From Anabas testudineus (lineage: Eukaryota; Chordata; Actinopteri; Anabantiformes; Anabantidae): a stretch of 64,000 nucleotides of DNA. Below are positions 21,785 to 33,350 of the stretch, in pieces (positions within the stretch are counted from its first letter, which is position 1; every line of letters starts with the position of its first letter). The DNA lies in contig NC_046622.1 of NCBI RefSeq assembly GCF_900324465.2, positions 498,501 to 562,500 of the forward strand, given 5' to 3'. Both the position numbers and the translations under genes were made by a program. The notes beneath the pieces are model-generated. The model had not been told where the DNA came from and made no database searches. It saw only the letters and a list, made by a program, of their open reading frames with translations.

Positions 21785-22753
21785 ATGTTTCAGAAGCAGA
21801 CGAGGATGGAGAACGTCTCCTCGCACAAACACTTCATCCTCGACGGCTTCAACGAACTCGGAGCACTGAGGCCTTTTCTCTTCATTCCTTTCTTCACTAT
21901 ATTCATCATCTCACTGTCGGCCAACTCCGGGCTGCTGTACATTGTCATTTCAGAAAGAAGCCTCCACTCACCGATGTACATCCTCATAGCTGGTATGGCT
22001 TTTGTGGACCTGAGCCTGCCACTGTTCTTTGTCCCCAACATGCTGCTGAGCTTCTTGTTTGACTGGAGGGGAATCTCTCTGATTGGCTGCCTGGTTCAGA
22101 TGCACTTCATTCACTTTTTTGGAACTTTTCAGTCCACATTACTGGTGTGGATGGCTCTGGACCGCTACTTTGCCATCTGTACACCACTGTACTACCATGA
22201 ACATATGTCTCTACCAACATTCCTCAAGTTTATCATCCCACTTGTGCTCAGAAATTTCCTCATGATTACACTGATTGTGAGTTTGGCAGGAAAACTGTCA
22301 TTCTGTGCTTCAAATGTGATAAACCACTGTTTCTGTGAGCACATGGCTTTGGTGGAACTGGCCTGTGGAAGCATCACCTTCAACAACCTGGTGGGTTTAC
22401 TGACAGTGTTTCTCATCCCTGTCGTTGATGTTCTCTTCGCTGGTGCCTCTTATGTGGTGATATTCAGCTCCGTGCTGAAGAGCAGCAGATCGAGCATCAA
22501 AGCACTTCACACATGCGTCACCCACATTGTGGTCATCAGCATTACCCTGATTCTGGCACTTATACCCCTCCTGTCGTATCGGTTCAAAAATGGTCTTCCT
22601 GCCACCAGTCGTATTTTCTTCAGCACCATGTACCTGCTGTTCCCGAGCTGTTTTAACCCAATCATCTACGGCATCAGAACCACAGAGATCCGACAGCAAA
22701 TCGTGAAGACACTGGCAGGCTGTTGGTTTATCAAAACAGTGTCCTGTTCCTAA
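21785..22753 (+). CDS. odorant receptor, 7TM GPCR (MALDRYFAIC type), array copy 1
   Basis: Intact single-exon OR of 322 residues. Visible parts: sequon N10-V-S; a long shared N-terminus (SSHKHFILDGFNELGALRPF); TM1 with LSANSGLLYIV; SLHSPMYILIAG; C102 at the start of TM3; MALDRYFAIC at 123-132. Loop 2 cysteines lie at 174, 182, 184 and 194 (HCFCEHMALVELACG). KALHTCVTHIVV at TM6 starts at 239 and NPIIYGIRTTEIRQQI at TM7 starts at 291. Two starts are possible: M1, or M8 (21806), which begins the MENVSS shared by all close paralogues. Only this copy and that at 40787 have the 7-residue extension. It is spliced, by inference, from an exon near the upstream module at 20.5 kb. A candidate poly(A) signal AATAAAAG lies near 22808. 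Expected to be an olfactory sensory neuron receptor; ligand unknown. Confidence 0.95.
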   Translation: MFQKQTRMENVSSHKHFILDGFNELGALRPFLFIPFFTIFIISLSANSGLLYIVISERSLHSPMYILIAGMAFVDLSLPLFFVPNMLLSFLFDWRGISLIGCLVQMHFIHFFGTFQSTLLVWMALDRYFAICTPLYYHEHMSLPTFLKFIIPLVLRNFLMITLIVSLAGKLSFCASNVINHCFCEHMALVELACGSITFNNLVGLLTVFLIPVVDVLFAGASYVVIFSSVLKSSRSSIKALHTCVTHIVVISITLILALIPLLSYRFKNGLPATSRIFFSTMYLLFPSCFNPIIYGIRTTEIRQQIVKTLAGCWFIKTVSCS

Positions 22754-23982
22754 GAAAATGTTAAAATCTGTGTGTAATGTTTGTTAGAGAAGCACAATAA
22801 TTGAGCATAATAAAAGATAGAAAAGGATATGGGATATTTAAATGTAGAGATTCTCTTCTTTTTTGGGAGTTGCCCAGGGTGAGAGATGCTCAGAAGGTAT
22901 TATCATGAGCCCATGTGATTTTTGTGGTTGGCATGAATTCTAAAGTGTCTCTTGTTCCAGCATGAGGACATCTTCAGCTTCAACTGGTATAAAAACAACG
23001 TGGGCTAGAAGCTGATTATAGATTAAAAATGCTGTACACATATTTAAGAGAGCAGTAGAGATGTTAACTCAGCACCATCTGGTCGTTAGTTGGATCAGGT
23101 GTTGGGTGTGGCTACTACAATTATGTAGTGATGGTGAATTGCAAACATGTCTGAGGCCCTTGTTGACCTTGTCTTTAGCTTCCAACAATGGAGGAATATT
23201 CCTGTCTTAAAAAGGAGGCATAAATGAACCAACACTGTGAAGTTGCCATGTTGGTAATTTAGGAACAGGCTGGTTAAGGGCTGCAGTAACAGATGTCTTT
23301 TTCTATTTCTCTGGTTGATGTCTCCATTGGTCTTTAGAAGCAAACCTCCAGGTTCAACTTAAAGTACTGATAGATCTTGACATAACTGTAATGTTCAGTT
23401 ATCGCAACACTTTGGTGTTGTTTGGATGGTTAGAGCTCCCTGTACTAGCTGGTGGAGATGCAGCACATACTGAAGTTAGACACTATTTAGCTTATGCCAT
23501 AATTGCACATCAGATACGCAAGGACTGATGTGGAGGCTATTGTGCACATAAAAGAAAACTTGGGCAGATTCTCATAGTATTCTAATCTTGGTATATAACC
23601 AATTTTAATGGGAGAATCTCAGTAGGTAGTTAAGATGTGGCAAATGTCCCGGAATATCCACGTTATATTGTCTGTTATGACCGTGATGTGATTCTGACGC
23701 AACCATTGTGTGATCTGGTTGGAACTGGACTCTACAGAAGCAAAATGATTCCACTTCAAGATAAGGATGACACATTTCTCCATGTAGTTAAAGTATTGCT
23801 TCATCATAATGGGTGATGGTAAGATGGAAAGAGATCATGACAAGGAGCATCAGAAGTTGTATAGATTCTGTCCTGGACTAATCTGGTCAATGCAGCTGAC
23901 ATATGCCTGTCAAAATATGAGATTTTAGTCAAAGAGAATTTGATGTTGTACTACCTTTGGTTGTCAATCCAGAACTTCTGTA
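22754..23982. other. 3' flank and intergenic DNA
   Basis: A motif near 22865-22888 (GGGAGTTGCCCAGGGTGAGAG) recurs in variant form at about 49730-49750, showing that the duplicated unit extends 3' of the receptor exon. No other gene recognised; the small minus-strand frames lack motifs. Confidence 0.45.
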
Positions 23983-26900
23983 ATTCAATTTAATTTTAAT
24001 TGTATAGTGCCAAATCACAACAGTAGTCATCTCAAGGTACTTTACAGCGGTTAAAGACCTCACAAATATAACTGTATATTGAATTATATAGAAAACCCAA
24101 CAACCCCACTGAGCAGCACCAGGACATAGTGGAGAGGAAAAACTCCCTTTAGGGGAAGAAACTTCCAGCAGAAGCAGGCTCAGAGTGCGCGGCCATCTGC
24201 CTCGACCAGTTCGGGTGAATGGAAAGAGAAGAGAGAAAAGAACAGCAGGCAACAAAAATAAGCAGCAAAAACACTGGATTGGTTGGTAGGAACAGTAACT
24301 GGACTCTGGAGATATACAGCTCCAAGGAGGAGGATACCTGCAGAGGAGAACAGAGAGAGGGAGACAGAGAGGAGGAAACACAACTACAGGAAAGATAACT
24401 CCGAGATTTCTTACAGTATTACTTGAGGCCAGAACTAAGTCATCAATGGTGAGGATGTGTTTAGACATAGTGTCTCTGAGATTTTTAGGCCCAAACAGTA
24501 TAACCTCTGTCTTGTCCGGATTTAGGAGAAGGAAATTGGAGGTCATCCAGGCCTTTATGTCTTTTAAGCATTCCTGAAGTTGGACTAATTGATTAGTTTC
24601 TCCTGGTTTCATAGATAAATATAGCAGGGTATCATCTGCATAACAATGGAAATTTATAGAGTGCTTCCTAATAATATTGCCTTAGGGGCGACATATATAA
24701 AGTGAAAAGAATCTGTCCAAGCACAGATCCCTGTGGAACTCCATAGCTGACTTTGCTGTGCATGGAAGACTCATCATTAACGTGTACAAACTGAAATCTA
24801 TCCGATAGATACGATTTAAACCACTCTAGTGCTGTTCCTTTGATTCCAATGACATGTTCCAGTCTGTGTAATAAAATGTTGTGATCTATAGTGTCGAATG
24901 CAGCACTAAGATCTAACAAGACGAGTATAGAGAGTAGTCCATTGTCTGATGCTAGTAGAAGATCATTAGTGACCTTTACCAGTGCTGTTTCTGTACTATG
25001 ATGTACTCTAAATCCTGACTGGAAATCTTCATACAAGTTATTGCTACGCAGGTGGTCGTACAATTGCTTAGAAACTATCTTTTCAAGGATTTTAGAGATA
25101 AAGGGCAGATTGGATATTGGTCTATAATTCCCTAAGACCCATGAGTCCAGAGTAGGCTTTTTGAGCAGGGGCTTGACTACAGCAACCTTAAAAGCCTGTG
25201 GTACGTAGCCTATTTGTAAAGACAGATTGATCTGATCTAATATGGACGTGCTGATCAAAGGTAAGACATCCTTGAGGAGTCTAGTCGGGATGGGATCTAA
25301 GAGACATGTTGATGGTTTAGAGGAATTAATTACTGAAATTAATTCAGAATGATCTACGGGGAGGAAGCAGCCTAAGTACGAGCGTGGATCGAGAGTTGTT
25401 GTACAGTCCATGCTATATGCAGGGAGGATCTGATCAATTTTTTCTCTAATAGTTATGATTTTATTTTTAAAGAAATTCATGAAGTCATTGCTGCTGAGAG
25501 TTGAGGGAATACTAGGGTCAACAGAGCTATGACTCTTTGTCAGCCTGGCTTCAGTGCTGAAAAGAAACCTAGGGTTGTTCTTATTTGCCTCTATTAATGA
25601 GGAGTAATATGAAGTTCTAGCTTTACGCAGGGCTTTTTAAAATATTATTAAACTATCTTTCCAGGCTAGGCAATATTCATCTAAATTGGTGGAACGCCAC
25701 CTCCTTTCCAGCTTACGTGATTTCTGCTTTAAGCTACAGATTTGTGAATTGTAACATGGAGCTAACTTCCTCTGATTCACTAGCTTCTTTTTCAGAGGAG
25801 CAACAGTATTAAGTATTGTTCCAAGTGAAGCACCAGTACTATTAACAAGATAGTCCACTTGTGCTGGAGTAACATTGAAATAACTGCCTTCCTCTGTGTT
25901 GGTACATGGCTCTGAAATAAAAGATGGAATCAGTTCCTTAAATTTGTCAACAGCATTTTCACATAAACATCTACTGTAGTGAATCTTATCTGTAGGTTTA
26001 GTAAAGTCTGGTACTGTAAATTCAAATGTAATTAAGAAATGGTCAGATAAAAGAGGGTTTTGGGGAAAAACTATTAACTGATCAACTTCCACACCGTATG
26101 TCAGAATAAGATCAAGGGTGTGATTAAAACAGTGAGTGGGTTTATTTACATTTAGAGTATAATAGTGAATTAAAGTCAGTGTTGAGGCAGTTATCATCAA
26201 CATCTACATGGATATTGAAGTCACCCACTATAATGACTTTATCTGCACTAAGAACTAAATCAGATAGAAACTCTGAGAATTCAGTTAAAAACTGGGACAG
26301 GAGGACGGTGCACAATAACAAACAGGACTGGTTTTTGATTTTTCCAGTTAGGATCAGAGAGGCTAAGAGTGAGGCTCTCAAATGAATTCAAACTATGTTT
26401 AGGTCTGGGGTTGATTAACAAACTTGAGTGGAAGATTGCTGCTACTCCTCCACCCCGACCTGTGCTTCTAGGAACATGATAATTAACATGACTTGAGGGG
26501 GTCGACTCATTCAGAGAGACATATTCATCCTGCTGCAGCCAGGTTTCAGTAAGACAGAATAAGTCTATTTGATGGTCAGTTATCAAATCATTTACTAACA
26601 GGGATTTAGACGAGAGAGATCTGATATTTAAAAGTCCACATTTGATTGTTGTCTTGTTATTTTGTTCTAAGAGAGGAGTCGTCTTTATTTTTATTAGGTT
26701 TTTATCAATAACTCCTCTTGTTGGTTCTTTATATAAATAATTTAGGTAATCGGGGAGCAGACACTGTCTCTATAGGGTTATGGTAGTTTTGGGGGGGTGA
26801 CGGCTGTAAGGAAGCTGCAGAGAGGTGTGTAAGACTACGTCTCCGCGTCCTGGGCTCCACTCTGACATGTCAGGGTTTAGGTCGTCTAATAAACTCTGTC

Positions 26901-27055
26901 ATATTTCTAGAGAGTTGAGATGCACCATCTAAAGTGGGATGGATGCCGTCTCTTCTAATCAGCCCAGGTTTTCTCCAAAACGTTTTCCAATTCTATGTAG
27001 CCCACGTTGTTTGCGGGACACCACTTAGACAGCCAGCGGTTATTGGTCAGATTGG
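23983..27055 (-). mobile_element. near-full-length but broken L2-type LINE
   Basis: Reading the minus strand downward: a 5' region (about 27055-26650); an endonuclease beginning [13 protein letters not shown] near 26640, with LFCLTETWL and [10 protein letters not shown] (26586-26281); KVIIVGDFNIH (within 26381-26142); a linker (26203-25637) with FSDHF-like text written LLSDHFLITFEF and LNTVAPLKKK; RT (25480-24668) with [27 protein letters not shown] and [10 protein letters not shown]. After a frameshift comes FHCYADD-like text and the thumb [19 protein letters not shown] (within 24612-24410). At about 24405 the C-terminal domain is missing and the sequence jumps into the shared L2 3' tail, which ends in AATTTAATTTTAATTG-like text at 23983. 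The coding part is split into at least five frames, so the element is inactive. Confidence 0.85.
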
Positions 27056-27062
27056 GAAGGGA

Positions 27063-27935
27063 TTAGGAACAGATTATGTTGCCCAGAGGAAGCATGTAGA
27101 AGGAAAAAAGTAGTGGGCCTAAAACTGAAACTCCACCAAACTCCACTGGAGAGCATGTGGAGTACTCACCATTTAAATCTGCATACTGATAAGGATCAGT
27201 CAAATAGGACCTAAACCAGGAGAGGGCTGTTCCCTTAATTCCAACAACATTTTCTGGTCTGTGAAGGAGAATACTATGGTCAATGGTGTCAAAAGCTGCA
27301 CTGAGGTCGAGTAACAGAAGCATAGTGACGCTACCCTGATCAGAGGCCAATAGGAGGTCATTTACTACTTTAACAAGGGCCGTCTCTGTGCTGTGATGAG
27401 GCCTAAATCCTGACTGATAGAGTTCGTGTATGTTATTTCTATGAAGATACGAGGATAGCTGCCCAGCTACTATCTTTTTCGAGAATCTTTGAGATAAAGG
27501 GGAGGTTTGATATCGGCCTGTTTCTTAATTAGCGGTTTAATAACTGCTAATTTAAAATATTTTTGAACATACCCACTGCTGAGTGAAGAATACATTTTTT
27601 CAGCAGGGGTTCTATTATTTCTGGCACTATCTGTTTTAGAAAATGTGTTGGTATAGGGTCTAATGCACATATGGTCTAGTTATTCTATTCCAAGTGGTGA
27701 CATAATTGCTTAGAAACTGCTAATTCAAGAATTTTAGAGATAAAGGGCAGATTGGATATTGGTCTATAACTTACTAAAACCAGAGAGTTCAGAGTAGGCT
27801 TTTTGAGTAGGGGTTTGACTACAGCAACCTTAAAAGCCTGTGGTACATAGCCTGTTAGTCAAGATAGCTTTATCTGATCTCATTTAAGGTAAGACATCTT
27901 TGAGCAGTCTAGTCGGGATGGGGTCTTAAGAAACA
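27063..27935 (-). mobile_element. mosaic of two L2 RT fragments
   Basis: Positions 27670-27063 (minus) hold an RT piece of the same subfamily as the LINE at the window start ([68 protein letters not shown]). Positions 27935-27693 hold a piece closest to the neighbouring L2 at 25.1-25.3 kb ([19 protein letters not shown] in broken frames). Both are in the same orientation, but neither continues into the other, so this is a join or nested insertion. Confidence 0.7.
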
Positions 27936-28562
27936 TGTTGATGACGTGATTGATAACTACATCTCATTGTGAGATATATAGATGGCTAGCGAATTTAGAG
28001 CTTTCATGTATAAAGACAGTGACTGCTGCTTTCACCGTAGGTTACAAACCAACTGCCTTGTTTTTCCACTGGCTTGTGAGGCTACAAAGGACAAGCTTGT
28101 ATGTAAATGTAAATGTAAGCTTTTGGAATCTAACCTTACCTATTTGAGCTGGAAACGGAATCTGGAATATATGGAACATACAGAAGGTAACATTTGTTTA
28201 CTATTACCAGACATAGCTAACTATGGTTGTTTTTGCCCCCAAAAAAAGTAATTATATCTACTTTTGTCTCAAATATTGTTCTTTGGGAAAAGAAAAAGTA
28301 ATTTTTTCCTCCACAACATATATGCCAATATTTTCTCCACAACATACCATCATTTCGGCTTGCACTGAGCACAGGGATGGAGAAGCTTCACTGCTAACCT
28401 AAATAGGCAGGCATGACTGTTTTTTCTACATAAATTCAGATTTTGTTGTTGAACTTTGGCAGCGTTTTTATGTGGATACCATCACTAAAGTGAAGTTAAA
28501 ACTAACAATATGAAAAATTATAAAATGGCCCCTGTACACTGTGTTTTTAAGGTAGTTCATTG
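27936..28562. other. intergenic, nothing recognised
   Basis: Two overlapping plus frames (27950-28147, 27982-28251) have no family motifs. Not supported as genes. Confidence 0.4.
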
Positions 28563-28690
28563 GACTTCATTCAGCCAATGGCAGTGTCGGGCAGAGTGCA
28601 TTAAGGTACTGAGTCTGCAGTTCAGCTGGAATAGGTGGATGTTGGGATGGTTCGAGGAGAGTCACTGGACACATTTAGAGAAGAACAAAC
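28563..28690 (+). promoter_or_regulatory. OR upstream module, copy 2 (for the gene at 30222)
   Basis: Contains CAGCCAATGGCAGTG with a true CCAAT box (28572 onward), GCATTAAGG in the TATA position, the core variant GAGTCTGCAGTTCAGCTGG (28611-28629), ATAGGTGGATG, and GAGAGTCACTGGACACATT. The core is about 1.6 kb before the ATG. Confidence 0.6.
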
Positions 28691-29377
28691 AGCATCATTA
28701 AAGAGCTACTGTGCTTTAACTGTTAATCTTTTAATGCAGACATCAGACAGTGGGACATAATTATTTCCCCTTTGATTATTTCATATGTTTCTGTCAAACA
28801 TTACACCTTGCTTCTAGTGTTTTCTCCAGCTTATCCACAGTACTAGTTTCTGTAAAACTAGTTATATTCACTGAATTTTTTTTACAGTATGTTTTCAGTA
28901 TTTTATTTTATTTTTTTTTTACTTATGACACCGAAAAAACCTGGAATGATGGGCTGTCCCTGCACTTGTGAGGTTGGTTTGCAAATGTGTTTCCTGCATA
29001 TACTTGCATTAAGCTTATTCAAATCCAAAAGATAAACTCTGTTAAGTATTTTTCACTTAGTTTGTCAACACACGTTTTGTGTTCGGTAGGTGTAAAAGTT
29101 CTTTTAAATTTCCACACCTACCGAAGAGTTTTCATCCCAGAGTTGCCACAAATCAGGACCTTTGATAGGATGGTGTCAGTGGCTCGCCCTCTTCAGATCA
29201 TTGCCTAAAATTTCAGGTTGAGGCCTTTTGTCATGACAGTAGGTTTTTGTTTGGCAAACTAAAAACTTGATTCAAACAATGTTAGGACAAACAAAAGCTT
29301 GAGCTGCAAGGATAGTGAGATAGAGAAGTTAAAGTAAAATTTCAGGTTCGGGTTTAAAACTAAAACTTTTTCATTGA
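28691..29377. other. putative OR intron and intergenic DNA
   Basis: A second weakly conserved block TTATTTCCCCTTTGATTATT lies at about 28764-28783. The same block occurs in variant form after the modules at 57.7 and 53.7 kb. No coding region supported. Confidence 0.35.
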
Positions 29378-29765
29378 GTTATTTATCAGACGTTTTTATC
29401 CTATGCAACTTACAAGTGAGGTACAAATATCTAAGTCAAGGATACAAACTTTGAAGTAAAATGTTCTAGAAAGAGCTGTTTAAGTTTCATTAGGTAAAAG
29501 TGCAAGCTTATTGAATTATTTTTAAGGTTTTAAATGAAGAGAAAGATTTGAAAGAGTTCCGTTTCAGCAGGTTTTTTGGAAGTTGACAATGAGGCAGCTG
29601 AGTGTGCAGAGGTGGGTAGGTTGTTCCACCTTCATGGAACGACTGAGATGAAAAGTTTAGCCTGGCATCTTTTCATACGAGGTGAGGGGACCACAAGTCA
29701 TCGTTTGCTGGCAGAGTGCAGTGAGTGAGGGGGATTGTAGACCTGGAACATGAATGAATGAAATA
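29378..29765 (-). mobile_element. L2-like LINE C-terminus and 3' tail, degraded
   Basis: On the minus strand the text carries a degraded copy of the C-terminal region of L2-type proteins: SLHSASKR, a WNNLP motif (as in LWNSLP), and SAASLSTSKK. The 3' end (about 29430-29378) reads CTCACTTGTAAGTTGC and then a GATAAAAACGTCTGATAA tail. This is the same tail type as the SINE at 12.0 kb. Confidence 0.55.
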
Positions 29766-30221
29766 TCAAATGTGTGTTGTTATACTTGTATGTTGATAAT
29801 TGAAAACATTGAATTGTACTTGAAATATGATCATTATTGGTCTGTCAGCCTTTTTTTTCACTGGTTTGTCAAACATTATTGGGACACAGTAAGAGTAGTA
29901 GCTCCTAGATATTAAAAAACATTGTTGGCTTTTTAGAAACAGTTTTATTTATTACCCTAATTGTTCTACTCTCTCCATAATGTAATTTTTTGGATGGCCC
30001 AGTGGTCATTGACTTACATTTAGTTATTGTCTAGCATAATAACCAGAGGCAAAAGGTTTGCTGGAATCTTGGTGGTTTGTTGCTCTTTCATTAACAGTAC
30101 AGTCACAAAGTAATTTTGTACAACTACGAGTCATCTTAGAGAAACAAATGATTTATCTCCCTTTTTCAGGCTACTTGATCTCATACCCTGCACAGGAGGG
30201 AGGTTTTAGCAGGAAGAGAGG

Positions 30222-31199
30222 ATGAACACATCTCACAATCAATTTATTCTCAACGGCTTCAACGAACTCGGAGCACTGAGGCCTTTTCTCTTCATTCCTT
30301 ACTTCACTATGTTTGTCCTCTCACTGTCAGCCAACTCCCTGCTGCTGTACGTTGTCATTTCAGTAAGAAGCCTCCACTCACCGATGTACATCCTCATAGC
30401 TGGTATGGCTTTTGTGGATCTGAGTCTCCCACTGGTCTTTGTCCCCAACATGCTGCTGAGCTTATTGTTTGACTGGAGGGGAATCTCTCTGACTGGCTGC
30501 CTGGTTCAGATGTACTTTATTCACTTTGTAGGAGCCTTTCAATCCACTTTGCTGGTATGGATGGCTCTGGACCGCTACTTTGCCATCTGCACACCACTCT
30601 ACTACCACGAACGCATGTCTTTTTCAACATTTTCCAAATTTATTATCCCACTTTTGGTCAGAAATGTGTTCATAGTCTTGGTAGTAGTGATCCTAGCAGG
30701 AAAGTTAACATTCTGCTTCAGCAATGTTATTGACAGCTGTTTCTGTGAGCACATGGCCTTGGTGGAGCTGGCCTGTGGAAGCACCACCATCAACAGTGTG
30801 GTAGGATTGATCTCAGTATTCCTCATCCTTGTGTTTGATTTCTTGTTTACCATCACGTCTTATATAGTTATATTCAGCTCTATGCTAAGGTCAGGATTGT
30901 CAGGTGCCAAAGCTCTCCACACTTGTATCACCCACATTGTAGTTATCACTGTCAGCCTGATTATTGTACTTACTGCTTTCCTGTCATTTCGGATCAGAAA
31001 TGATTTTCCTGCAGCCATTAGGGTTTTCTTCAGCACCATGTACCCGCTATTCCCCAGCTGTTTCAACCCGATCATCTACGGCATCAGAACCACTGAGATC
31101 CGACAACACATCTGGGGGATACTTATGTGCTGTTGCTTTGTCAAAACTATTCCGCATTCACAAGAAACAAAATTAAAGAGAATGGTACATCTGAATTAG
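30222..31199 (+). CDS. odorant receptor, 7TM GPCR (MALDRYFAIC type), array copy 2
   Basis: Intact single-exon OR of 325 residues. The N-terminus is short (MNTSHNQFILNGFNELGALRPF, sequon N2-T-S) and lacks the MENVSS block. It keeps SLHSPMYILIAGMAFVDLSLPL, FDWRGISLTGCLVQM, VWMALDRYFAICTPLYYHE, SCFCEHMALVELACGS, KALHTCITHIVV and CFNPIIYGIRTTEIRQHI. The C-terminus is extended by about 12 residues (SQETKLKRMVHLN), longer and more basic than its neighbours. TM4 and TM5 differ most from the other copies (VFIVLVVVILAG, VFDFLFTITSY). The acceptor CTTTTTCAG ends at 30169, 52 bp before the ATG. AATAAATTTT at about 31226 may be the poly(A) signal. Ligand unknown. Confidence 0.95.
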   Translation: MNTSHNQFILNGFNELGALRPFLFIPYFTMFVLSLSANSLLLYVVISVRSLHSPMYILIAGMAFVDLSLPLVFVPNMLLSLLFDWRGISLTGCLVQMYFIHFVGAFQSTLLVWMALDRYFAICTPLYYHERMSFSTFSKFIIPLLVRNVFIVLVVVILAGKLTFCFSNVIDSCFCEHMALVELACGSTTINSVVGLISVFLILVFDFLFTITSYIVIFSSMLRSGLSGAKALHTCITHIVVITVSLIIVLTAFLSFRIRNDFPAAIRVFFSTMYPLFPSCFNPIIYGIRTTEIRQHIWGILMCCCFVKTIPHSQETKLKRMVHLN

Positions 31200-31540
31200 A
31201 ACACACAATAATATCTACTATACAGAATAAATTTTTCATGAGAAATACTAAAAATACAGTTTTATTTAGGAAACTAATTAGTATATAGATTTATAGATAG
31301 ATAGGGAAACTGACTATATACCTTACAGAGAGAATTAGAGGTGAATTCAATTTGTAAAACAAAGCAAAGTTCAAGATTCAAAAGTAAAAATTCAACAGAC
31401 AGCTGGTCGACTCTTGCCTACACACTATCAACCCAGATTTTAGGGAAAGCCGTTACTGTGATGCCACTACCACTAAGTTGTGACGTCACTGGTCCACGGT
31501 GTTGTAAGAAATACATTTTAAAACGTCTTTATGAGAACAA
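31200..31540. other. 3' flank, nothing recognised
   Basis: A/T-rich sequence after the receptor, with a short GATAGATAG stretch near 31295. The frame at 31341-31598 runs into the next L2 tail and is not supported. Confidence 0.4.
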
Positions 31541-31682
31541 CTGGCAGCAACTGGACAATCTGATTATTATGATTCATACACATTCACTGTTCATGTAAAC
31601 TTCTATAGTTTCTTTGCTTGTGTAAAGCTGCTTTGCGACAATGACAGTTGTTAAAAGCGCTAAAAATTTAATTGAATTTTAG
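31541..31682 (+). mobile_element. L2-type LINE 3' tail fragment (same subfamily as the window-start LINE)
   Basis: Matches 2005-2130: GACAATCTGATTATTATGAT, CATTCACTGTTCATGTA, GTGTAAAGCTGCTTTGCGAC and AAAAGCGCT, then a degenerate AATTGAATTTTA end. Confidence 0.75.
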
Positions 31683-33270
31683 TGTTTTTCATACTTTTCA
31701 CATCTCAAAATAAACTCGGTAATTAGTCAAATTCTTTCTCATTTGTGGACATGAACTCAGGCCCCTGGCCACAACAGATTCAAGGTTCAATACAGTCTTC
31801 TCTTATGCTCACCCTGCTTCACCCTTTCTTGTTCCAACTGAAAACTCTATAATCCAAATCAGTTAAGGTCTGAGAGCTCTGGAGTAATTAGGACTGTCAT
31901 AGGAATAGTTTTTCAGTAAGTGGCTGCCTGAGATATGTGCACATGCATCATGGTGTAGGTGCACATTGGTGAACAATTTTGTTCTTGTGACATAAAGGAT
32001 GTTTTCTGAGGTCATATAAAGTTAAATTTAACTCAAACAGTGTGTATCACTCCATATGCTCACCACAGCCACACATCTACAGTTAAATCCAAAATCATGA
32101 GCCCTTAACGAACTGCAACAAAGCCCTCAGCCAACAGTGCAAGTTTATTTAAGGTATTTCACTGATGGGCTGAATTGAAACAAGAAAAAATATTACAAGC
32201 CCAACATTATTAGCCCCAGTAAAGTTTTTGCTATGAAAACAAAGCAGTAATTAATCAGCAATGAGCGTTACTTAAGGGACTCCAATAAACTTGGGTAATA
32301 GCACTGAAACACTTTGGAGAGTCTCTAATCTAACCTAAATAAGAATCTACAGATCTCTGCTAAGATGATTGTTGCAGGCCTCTTCTGTACTTCATGAATC
32401 TTCATCATGGTGGGCTAGTCATCATCCAAAAGAAAAACTACAGAATATAACTGTATACAGTTATGTAAACATGAGGATTCATTTTGGAAGCCTCTCCTTT
32501 GGTTTGATGATCAATTGTGCTGTTTGGTCACATGGCTGCTGCTTTTGTTTAGTAAAGGAGGAGAGAGGCCTTCAACCCAAAAAACACAGTTCTCACATCT
32601 GGAAGTTGAGTTATGGCAACTGGACTTCCTTCTTGTTAGGTTCAAACTTTTTACTACTCATCCAAGTAGCTGCTTCAGACTATTACATCCTTCACATCCT
32701 CCCCATCCTTTGTTTTCACTTAAAGAGCCTATTCAGGGGGGTGGAGTGAAACCAAACCTGGAGTTTCAACCGTTTTTGTCAATTTGATACCTTTAAATGA
32801 CAGATGCAATCTGCTTGCACACAGATTGAGGAGTAGGATGCAAAGGAGAAATTAAAGAATGTGTCCAAACCTCATTTACCATCTCTGTTCATTTGGAATG
32901 ATTAAGAAAAAAATACAAACATATTGTCAATCTAATAATCCAATTTTTGAGTTGTTGAGTGAACTATGGATAATGTTGTTATGTAGGGGCAGTCACTGCC
33001 CATTTCCCTCTAAATAAATTACTCTGCTCCTTCAGTCACGCATGCTTTAACATTTGGCACATCCACAGCAAAATGTGAGATTAGATTCTTTACTCTGATA
33101 GTTTTTTAAATTCAGTCAAGGGCAGATGTGTTTGTATATGTGCATAATCCCCCCGATATGATCTGCTAACTCTGGTTTCTGTGCACCCATAATGCACTGG
33201 ACGAGGGCAAATTTGCATTTTTGGCTGTGTGATGTTGTTGCTCCCTGACACTGAAAGCATTAAAAACAGG
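31683..33270. repeat. repeat debris, no gene
   Basis: A stretch starting near 32088 (TACAGTTAAATCCAAAATCA) resembles ends of fish Tc1/mariner elements, but no partner repeat was found. Near 32634-32680 the text (TTGTTAGGTTCAAACTTTTT, ACTACTCATCCAAGTAGCTG) resembles a very common teleost repeat of unknown class. The overlapping frames at 32369-32787 are within it. No host gene is supported. Confidence 0.4.
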
Positions 33271-33274
33271 TTTC

Positions 33275-33350
33275 TGCCAGCCAGTGGCAGTGTTAGGTAA
33301 AAGACATAAAACACAAGTACTGAGTCAGCGGTTTAACTGAGCTACATTAT
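33275..33350 (+). promoter_or_regulatory. OR upstream module, copy 3 (orphan)
   Basis: Contains GCCAGCCAGTGGCAGTG (CCAAT position degraded to CCAGT), GACATAAAACAC in the TATA position, and CTGAGTCAGCGGTTTAACTGAG (core at 33326). No receptor exon follows within the usual 1.0-1.6 kb; an L2 LINE begins at about 33.93 kb instead. Sequence at 33510-33550 (CAGATTGTTTCAGACAG) and 33655-33682 (GATTAGAGAAGACAGACCCT) resembles the leader regions at 50.7-51.1 kb. This supports a lost OR locus. Confidence 0.5.

Noticed and set aside
22397-22699. Antisense frames of 70-100 codons over each OR exon
   Set aside because: They recur on the opposite strand of every paralogue and are shadows of the conserved receptor sequence.
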